A stretch of 13,601 nucleotides of DNA from OFTM34 sp047639415 (lineage in GTDB: Bacteria > Planctomycetota > UBA1135 > GCA-002686595). Of the stretch, positions 8,555 through 13,601 are shown in pieces. Below the pieces are notes generated by a model, which saw only the letters and a program-made list of their open reading frames with translations, ran no database searches and had not been told where the DNA came from. How positions within the stretch are numbered: the first letter of the stretch is position 1; every line of letters starts with the position of its first letter. The stretch covers positions 1 through 13,601 of the forward strand of contig JBLINP010000102.1 in NCBI GenBank assembly GCA_047639415.1, given 5' to 3'. The position numbers and the translations under genes were made by a program.

Positions 8555-8737
8555 ATGAAGCACGTTGCTACCTTTCTCGCCATCTTCTCGGTGATCTTCC
8601 TCGCATCCTGCATAGGCCTCGAGTATCCCGACTACTGGAATGGCGACGACAACACTTTTGTCAACCTCATCACGCTGCCGTTCGAGATCGTCTTCACACC
8701 GATCATCTTCCTCATCAAACTGCTTCCGATTCTCTAA
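8555..8737 (+). CDS. Small predicted lipoprotein (60 residues) with hydrophobic C-terminal tail
   Basis: From ATG 8555 the product is 60 residues. Residues 1-18 form a lipoprotein signal with a basic start (MKH) and the lipobox LASC, lipidated at Cys19. The mature part is about 42 residues: an aromatic/acidic segment (IGLEYPDYWNGDD) and then a strongly hydrophobic tail (about 35-60, with two prolines and one Lys) that could insert in or lie along a membrane. I do not recognise the family. The frame is open back to 8468, but the upstream codons look non-coding and the ATG at 8555 puts the signal peptide exactly at the N-terminus. It lies 88 bases after the hydrolase gene, possibly in the same transcript; AGAGAA upstream of the ATG is a weak ribosome site. 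The clean signal peptide is the main argument that it is real. Confidence 0.65.
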   Translation: MKHVATFLAIFSVIFLASCIGLEYPDYWNGDDNTFVNLITLPFEIVFTPIIFLIKLLPIL

Positions 8738-8743
8738 TCGCAC

Positions 8744-8771
8744 GCCGTTTAGTCTCGAATTCGGAGACGGC
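8744..8771 (+). terminator. Possible terminator hairpin after the small lipoprotein gene
   Basis: GTCTC (8752-8756) pairs with GAGAC (8764-8768) around a 7-base loop. GCCGT (8744-8748) can pair with ACGGC (8767-8771) in an alternative, longer stem. The hairpin falls just after the last plus-strand gene, in the 126-base convergent gap, as expected for a terminator. The following bases (TTTC) are a poor U-tract, so the call is weak. Confidence 0.3.
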
Positions 8772-8863
8772 TTTCAAGTCAGCAAGTTCTTGAATCGAGT
8801 TGGACAAGCGATGAACTCGCTTTGAAAGAGCTCCCGCGTCTGGCGACGAAGAATTTCGCAAAC

Positions 8864-10018
8864 CTATTTGCCAAACAGGTCTTTAACGCCAAAGAAACTC
8901 GTCATGCCGTTGTGTAACTCCGCGTAGGTGCGCTCCTTCTCAATGCACCACAACGGATCTTCAAACAACTCGAGAATCTCTGCGTCGGACCGTTTGCGTC
9001 TAGCCTGCACTTCGCCGCGCCGCTGCATCCAATGATCCCAATTGCCAAAGAGATCGTTGAGGCCCAAAAAATCGGCGACGGCTTCGCGCCTAACTGGAAT
9101 GGTGTCGGATACACGACGACGAGCCTTCTCTTTGAGCTTGGCCAGGTAATCGGTGCGAGACGTTTTGACGTGCTCAATTCGGAAAGGGCGTTCGTCGTGA
9201 ATTCCCGCAACCAAACGCATGCGACGCATGGCGAGTCCCGTCGCCACCGGTAACACGCGCTTCATGTTTTCATCGTCGTAGTTCTTGAAGCACGCCAAGA
9301 TTGGATTGCGCACCTGCAAGAGACGAATTGATTCCATCGGAAAAGAGCGGCTCGTACTCGAATGGTGGTGGTAGCAGATCGAGGTAGGGACATAGAGAAT
9401 TTCGTGTCCCATGACCCACAAGCGCCATCCCAAATCGACGTCTTCGTAGTAAGCGAAAAATTCTTCGTCGAAGCCCCCCACATCCATGAAAACCGAGCGT
9501 TCGATCGCCATCGCTCCGCCGCACGCAAACAAAGTACGCGCCGGGACATCGTGCTCTTCCGCAGGCTTTTGCATGTAGCCCTTTTGAATACCCACGCCGT
9601 GAAAGTTCATGGCTCCGCCCGCCGAGTTGATCAGCTTGCCATCCCACGAAAGCATTTTGGCGGTGGTTGCAGCGACTTCACCGCGGGTAATGGGAGCAAT
9701 CAGCTCGCGCAAGAAGCCCGGGTCCACGCGCATGTCATTGTTGAGGAATACCAAGATCTCGGCATCTTCAACATCCTCCGCGCCCTGGTTGCAACCACGA
9801 CTAAAGCCCAGGTTCGCACCATTGGCAATCAACCGCACCCACCCAGCGCGCTTGATGATCTCCAAGCTTCCATCCACCGAACCGTTATCGACCAGCACAA
9901 GGTCGAAACGATCGCGCGGGTAATCCAACTCAAGCAAACTCTTGAAGCACGGCTCGAGATGCTGTCGACCGTTGTAGTTGAGCACGACAATCGCGATGCG
10001 CGGCAATTCTTCGGTCAC
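8864..10018 (-). CDS. GT2 family glycosyltransferase (WbbL/rhamnosyltransferase-like)
   Basis: This encodes 384 residues from GTG 10018. It has a GT-A fold with the family-2 order of motifs: VVLNYNG near 11-17, DNGSVDGS at 44-51, the donor-binding acidic motif NNDM at 93-96, CGGAMAIERSVF at 166-177, and YYEDVDLGWRL at 190-200 holding the likely catalytic acid. It ends with a HHHSST block at 217-222. This arrangement matches the COG1216 group, which includes rhamnosyltransferases; the actual sugar cannot be told. It would be cytoplasmic or peripheral at the inner membrane and use a nucleotide sugar. The C-terminal 90 residues are basic and then carry a motif twice (FLGLNDLFGN at 317-326 and FFGVKDLFGK at 375-384). 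The start overlaps the stop of the GT2-GT4 gene by 4 bases (GTGA), with GGAG 8 bases upstream, so translation is coupled. It is the last gene of the minus-strand operon. Confidence 0.88.
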   Translation of the reverse strand: MTEELPRIAIVVLNYNGRQHLEPCFKSLLELDYPRDRFDLVLVDNGSVDGSLEIIKRAGWVRLIANGANLGFSRGCNQGAEDVEDAEILVFLNNDMRVDPGFLRELIAPITRGEVAATTAKMLSWDGKLINSAGGAMNFHGVGIQKGYMQKPAEEHDVPARTLFACGGAMAIERSVFMDVGGFDEEFFAYYEDVDLGWRLWVMGHEILYVPTSICYHHHSSTSRSFPMESIRLLQVRNPILACFKNYDDENMKRVLPVATGLAMRRMRLVAGIHDERPFRIEHVKTSRTDYLAKLKEKARRRVSDTIPVRREAVADFLGLNDLFGNWDHWMQRRGEVQARRKRSDAEILELFEDPLWCIEKERTYAELHNGMTSFFGVKDLFGK

Positions 10019-12777
10019 GATGCTTGCTCCGACTGATTCATAGACAATTGGACCGGCTCGATCGCTACGCGGTTCACGCGCGAATAACAGCGCGCCCCCG
10101 ACTCATCGAGGTTCAAAATAGTGAGGGTGCGACCACCGCCTTCGGGCAGCATGATATCCAACTGCGTCTTCGAGACGGTCTCTTCTTTTCCGCCACGCAA
10201 GGTTGTCAGGTTGCCGACAACTGCCCCATCCAGCAAGACGCGCCCCGCCAGAGCGATCTCTTGCTCGCCGGCGAGAGCCACCGAGTCCACCGTGACGACA
10301 TGCGGTCCCGAGATCAGCGGGCGCAGGTCGTAGTCGATGGCCGCTTCGCCTTCAGGCCGAAGCAGCAACATCGTGGCTCCCTGCTGTTCAACGGATCCAC
10401 GCCGAGCTTCCGTCGAGGTTGCCGAGTAGATCGCGCCGAAACCCTTTTGATCGCGCACGATTGTGCACAGCGAACGGTAGCGCGCTTCGGTAAGCGCAGC
10501 GTCTTCGGCGATCGACTTGACCGGTAAAAAGTCTTCGGAGAGCTTGTCGAGCAAGTCGGGTTCTCTGAGAAAGCGCTCCAAGCAGCGCGCGAGTGCCGCA
10601 TCATCTCCCACCGCGAATTGCAATCCATCCACTCCGTCACGCACGTACTCCGCCATGCCGCCGATGTCACTGGCCACGACGGGAGTGCGAGTCAAAAAAG
10701 CTTCATGGATGGTGATGGGCGAATTTTCGAACCAGATTGAAGGCACCGCAAGCACATCGATGTCGGCGTAGACCGAGGAGAGTTCGGCGTTATCGAAACG
10801 CCCGCAAAACTTAACTCGGTCACCAGCGAGAGCTTGAAGCTCCGCGTGATGCTCATCTTCATCGGGACGGAAGTCGCCATAAATCGAGAGCACAATGAGC
10901 TCGTCGGCACTGCGATTGATCGCGCGGATCAGAACGTCGACGCCCTTGTACCAAACCAACGAACCGATGAATCCAACACGTAGCCGACCATCTGGATCGC
11001 GCGTCTTCTTCAGTGCTTCGACGTGATCGGTGCGCATGCCATTGTCCGAGTAGAGGAATCGGTCCGCATCGAAGGCACCGCTCTCGAGCAATCGGTCGCG
11101 CAGGAAACGACTGGGCGAAACCACCAAATCGTTGGAAGCATAGGCACCGAGTACGAACGGTCCACGTTCACGCATGTCTCGGTAGGCTCGCGCGCGGTCG
11201 GCCAGCTTGCCCCCCAGCAAACCCTTCTCCGCCACTCGACCGGCAGAGTCGAGGATCGGTCCGAGCCAAGCCGTACGATCCGCCCATGCCGACACCTTAT
11301 CGAGAGCTTCGCCCTTTACGCAAACGTGGCAACCCAACCCCATGTTGTGATCGCAACGCTCGCCGTCGGGGCGAATCAACTGAACGCGAGCGCACAAAGA
11401 CCAATAGTCGTGACAGTGCATCACGCTAGGAATTCCGGCCTGCTTTGCGACGTCGACTAAGCCTGCTGAGGTATGAATTAGGTGTTGGAAGTGAACGAGG
11501 TCGGGACGCTCGCGCTGCAACACTTCGCGAAAGGCGGCTTCGGCGCGCGGTTGGTGATAACTCGTCGCCAAGTTCGGGTGATTCAGTCGATGCGTCATGC
11601 GCAAGAGACGCAAGCCATCGAAGGTGGTTTCCTCGACTTCGAAATCGACGTCGGATTCGGAGTCGGCGGGAAAGCGCGCAAAGATCGTGACCGTATGGCC
11701 GCGATTGGTCATCTCACGCGCAAGGTTGAGCGTGTAGACCTCGGTGCCTGCCCAAGTGTCCGGCGGGAAACCGTGCACGACATACATAAGCCGCAGACTC
11801 GCTTGCTCGAGGAACTTCGTGGCGGGTTTAGCCTCGGTGCTTTTCTGCAATTGAGCCGCGCCGCCATCCAGTAAGCCTCGGAAAGCCGCCGCTCGCAATT
11901 TTGACGCGCGGTTTTCGAGCTGCGCTGCTTCGGCGCCCGTAAATCCAGCCGCACGAATGGCCTCCGCATCCGAGGCCTCGAATCGACGTTCCAAGGTCTT
12001 GGCGTCTTTCGACGAGGCCACGCAAACGCGGCCCAACCACTCGACGTTGAAACGTCCGTCGGTTTCCGCACGCTGGTAGGTCTCCTGCGCGTCGTAATCA
12101 TGACTGTGTTCCACCGTCGCATCGGCGTCATACACGATGGTGTAGCCCGCCTCTAAAAAGGCGCGCGCCATCAAAACGTCTTCGCCGAAGTTCGTTCGCG
12201 GAAAGGGATGCCGTTCCCAGAGTTCGCGTCGGAAAGCCGAGGCCACGTCGTTGAAGTTGTAAAACACGCGCCGCTCGTGCGGATTCATCGCTGCGTATTC
12301 AGCCACTTCTGGAAGTCGAACCGCGGCGCGTTCCTCCGCATAACCGGGATCGTCGCGAGCCAAGATCACGGTCAACGGGTCAGCATCAGGACGAGCAATA
12401 TTGCGGCAATAAGCTGCCCCAACCTGCTCGTCTTCAAAGTTTCGCACGAGCGTCGCCAACCATTGACTGTTCGTAGGAATCGCATCTTGCGTGAGGAAGA
12501 CCAATAGATCGGAAGCGCTCATCGCCGCCAATTGATTGCGCGTATCACCGTGGTTGAATTCAACTTGGTGAATGCTGACGACGCGCAGCGGAACCGGAAA
12601 GTCGCTGCTTCGGCGATTCAAGAGTTCGAGCGTGCCGTCGGTGGAACCCGAGTCGACGATGCAAAGCTCCCAACTCACATCGATAACTTGCGCGGCAAGT
12701 CGATCAAGCACGCGCTCTAAAAACTCCGCGCCCTGCCAGGTTGGAATCAGAACCGAGACCGAGGTGATTGGTTTCAC
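10015..12777 (-). CDS. Bifunctional GT2-GT4 glycosyltransferase with C-terminal accessory domain
   Basis: This encodes 920 residues from GTG 12777. Residues about 5-240 are a GT2 domain: VLIPTWQG, DSGSTDGT at 42-49, FNHGDTRN at 74-81, the acidic TQDA at 96-99, NFGED at 196-200 and HSHDY at 224-228. A linker (about 250-325) leads to a GT4 GT-B domain at about 327-775: GTEVYTLNLA at 344-353, HCHDYW at 454-459, GSLVWYKGVDVLI at 605-617, and the donor-site block ENSPITIHEAF at 684-694. Cysteines 462, 475, 483 and 486 form a cluster. Residues about 790-920 are a further region of short hydrophobic beta-like stretches that I do not recognise. The two catalytic domains predict two successive cytoplasmic sugar transfers in building one glycan. 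It lies 16 bases after the partial GT2 gene and overlaps the next GT2 gene by 4 bases. The fused single-frame reading has no internal stop, so it is a real fusion in this sequence. Donor sugars are unknown. Confidence 0.88.
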   Translation of the reverse strand: MKPITSVSVLIPTWQGAEFLERVLDRLAAQVIDVSWELCIVDSGSTDGTLELLNRRSSDFPVPLRVVSIHQVEFNHGDTRNQLAAMSASDLLVFLTQDAIPTNSQWLATLVRNFEDEQVGAAYCRNIARPDADPLTVILARDDPGYAEERAAVRLPEVAEYAAMNPHERRVFYNFNDVASAFRRELWERHPFPRTNFGEDVLMARAFLEAGYTIVYDADATVEHSHDYDAQETYQRAETDGRFNVEWLGRVCVASSKDAKTLERRFEASDAEAIRAAGFTGAEAAQLENRASKLRAAAFRGLLDGGAAQLQKSTEAKPATKFLEQASLRLMYVVHGFPPDTWAGTEVYTLNLAREMTNRGHTVTIFARFPADSESDVDFEVEETTFDGLRLLRMTHRLNHPNLATSYHQPRAEAAFREVLQRERPDLVHFQHLIHTSAGLVDVAKQAGIPSVMHCHDYWSLCARVQLIRPDGERCDHNMGLGCHVCVKGEALDKVSAWADRTAWLGPILDSAGRVAEKGLLGGKLADRARAYRDMRERGPFVLGAYASNDLVVSPSRFLRDRLLESGAFDADRFLYSDNGMRTDHVEALKKTRDPDGRLRVGFIGSLVWYKGVDVLIRAINRSADELIVLSIYGDFRPDEDEHHAELQALAGDRVKFCGRFDNAELSSVYADIDVLAVPSIWFENSPITIHEAFLTRTPVVASDIGGMAEYVRDGVDGLQFAVGDDAALARCLERFLREPDLLDKLSEDFLPVKSIAEDAALTEARYRSLCTIVRDQKGFGAIYSATSTEARRGSVEQQGATMLLLRPEGEAAIDYDLRPLISGPHVVTVDSVALAGEQEIALAGRVLLDGAVVGNLTTLRGGKEETVSKTQLDIMLPEGGGRTLTILNLDESGARCYSRVNRVAIEPVQLSMNQSEQAS
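10027..10030 (-). promoter_or_regulatory. Ribosome binding site of the last GT2 gene, inside the GT2-GT4 gene
   Basis: On the minus strand GGAG lies 8 bases before GTG 10018 and inside the final codons of the upstream gene. It supports the GTG start and coupled translation through the GTGA overlap. Confidence 0.55.
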
Positions 12778-12793
12778 TGCTTAGAAGTGCGCG

Positions 12794-13601
12794 CTATTCG
12801 CCGCGACTGCCCGCGTATTGCCCAAGCACCATGGCCGTGCGCAACCACGGTGAACGCAAAACAAACCGCAACTTATGCGGAACGTTGGAACGCCTCACGT
12901 AACGGTAATCCTCACGCACCTCATAGACGATCCCACGCAACACTGAAGAGATGCTGGGCCTGATCAAGTGAGCGTGCGTTTCACGGTGAAAGCGCGCGTC
13001 GACACGGTAACGCTCGAAAGCTCCGGACAACGTGTATGAGTGTGCGTGATAAGCGAGAGCTTCGGGAACGTAGGCGATGCGCCAGCCCCAAGTCAGCGCG
13101 CGGGCGGCCCAAGCAAAGTCTTCGCCAAAGCTCGTCTCCGGAAACGGAATTTCGCGAAATACGGAAGTTCGAATTGCGCTGGCCACGTTGTTGAAGCGCA
13201 AGTAACGCGCACGCTCGTAAGCACCGAGATTCCAAACCCCACCCAAGGCGTCGAGGTCGCGCACAGAGGCTTTCTCTGAAGCTTCGGGCAGCGAGAGAAC
13301 CGTTCGCGCGGTCAGTGGGTCATCATCCGGAAAGGGCAAAACGCGGCCGTAAACTCCGGCGACTCGCTCGTCCGCGAAGGGCTCTAGCAAACGCCGAACG
13401 AAATCCGCTTGGGGCACGACGTCCTGGGATAGAAAAAACAGAAACTCCCCCGTCGCACTTTCCGAACACAGGTTGCGCGTGCGGCCGTGACCAAACTCCG
13501 ATTGAGGAATGATGTGAACGTCGACTCCGCTTTCGCGCAGGAGTTCGACGCTGCGGTCGGTGGAACTGGAATCCACCGCACAAATCTCGATCTTCCCTTC
13601 A
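12794..13601 (-). CDS. GT2 family glycosyltransferase, 5' end cut by the window edge
   Basis: The reading frame is open to the right edge. The 268 visible residues begin inside the first beta strand of the fold (KIEICAVDSSSTD), so about 35-45 N-terminal residues are missing and the Val at 13576-13574 (GTG) is an internal codon, not the start. Motifs in order are DSSSTD, GHGRTRN, the acidic SQDVVP (nucleotide-sugar and metal binding), FNNVASAIR, SFGEDFAW (likely catalytic acid) and a HAHSY block. This is the rhamnosyltransferase-like GT2 branch, and it is clearly similar to the GT2 domain of the next gene, with the same motifs in the same spacing. The C-terminal 60 residues are basic and slightly hydrophobic and may touch the membrane. 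It is the first visible gene of the minus-strand operon; its stop lies 16 bases before the start of the GT2-GT4 gene. Confidence 0.88.
   Translation of the reverse strand, partial: EGKIEICAVDSSSTDRSVELLRESGVDVHIIPQSEFGHGRTRNLCSESATGEFLFFLSQDVVPQADFVRRLLEPFADERVAGVYGRVLPFPDDDPLTARTVLSLPEASEKASVRDLDALGGVWNLGAYERARYLRFNNVASAIRTSVFREIPFPETSFGEDFAWAARALTWGWRIAYVPEALAYHAHSYTLSGAFERYRVDARFHRETHAHLIRPSISSVLRGIVYEVREDYRYVRRSNVPHKLRFVLRSPWLRTAMVLGQYAGSRGE

Noticed and set aside
9362..10036. A 224-residue plus-strand frame opposite the last GT2 gene
   Set aside because: The minus-strand frame has all GT2 motifs; the opposite frame shows no motif, signal or ribosome site and is explained by codon periodicity of the real gene.
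13574..13576. GTG as the start of the right-edge GT2 gene
   Set aside because: The frame continues to the window edge and the upstream residues (KIEICA) complete the expected first-strand motif before DSSSTD, so this GTG is an internal Val.
1..13601. A mobile element, CRISPR array, toxin-antitoxin pair or defence system
   Set aside because: I saw no transposase or integrase motifs, no regularly spaced repeats, and no nuclease or helicase genes of defence type; the only nuclease-like gene is the WalJ-like hydrolase, which is a housekeeping family.

Overview
The window is a piece of bacterial chromosome, roughly 55-60% GC by eye, densely coded and with frequent GTG starts. Nearly every gene concerns the cell envelope or glycan assembly. 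The outer-membrane-type DUF1207 protein, two predicted lipoproteins and several polyprenyl-sugar-type glycosyltransferases indicate a Gram-negative-type (diderm) bacterium. The mixture resembles Planctomycetota or a neighbouring poorly cultured phylum, but no marker gene is present and this placement is a low-confidence inference. I see no rRNA, tRNA, IS element, CRISPR array, phage gene or defence system.

Layout, left to right. (1) 147-1049 (+) encodes a DUF1207 putative outer-membrane beta-barrel protein. It converges on (2) a two-gene minus-strand unit read from 4864 down to 1087: an M28 metallopeptidase lipoprotein with PA and PDZ domains, then a GT-C (ArnT/PMT-like) membrane glycosyltransferase whose start lies one base past the peptidase stop. 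(3) Divergent from the peptidase, across a 77-base gap, a plus-strand unit runs from 4942 to 8737: a giant YfhO-like membrane protein (GT-C fold), a WalJ/YycJ-like metallo-beta-lactamase-fold hydrolase, and a 60-residue lipoprotein. (4) Converging on that unit, a minus-strand glycosyltransferase operon enters from beyond the right edge (13601) and ends at 8864: a GT2 enzyme cut by the window edge, a 920-residue GT2-GT4 fusion with an extra C-terminal domain, and a third GT2 enzyme that overlaps its upstream neighbour by 4 bases.

How the genes may work together: five proteins carry six glycosyltransferase or glycosyltransferase-like domains. Cytoplasmic GT2/GT4 enzymes would build a lipid-linked or surface glycan from nucleotide sugars. 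The GT-C proteins would use polyprenyl-phosphate sugars on the periplasmic side to decorate lipids, glycans or proteins. Sugar-nucleotide synthesis, flippase and polymerase genes are not in the window, so the pathway is incomplete here and the final product cannot be named. The most distinctive items are the GT2-GT4 fusion with its cysteine cluster and unrecognised C-terminal domain, the duplicated DLFG motif in the last GT2, and the tiny lipoprotein with a long hydrophobic tail. I found no convincing wholly new system.
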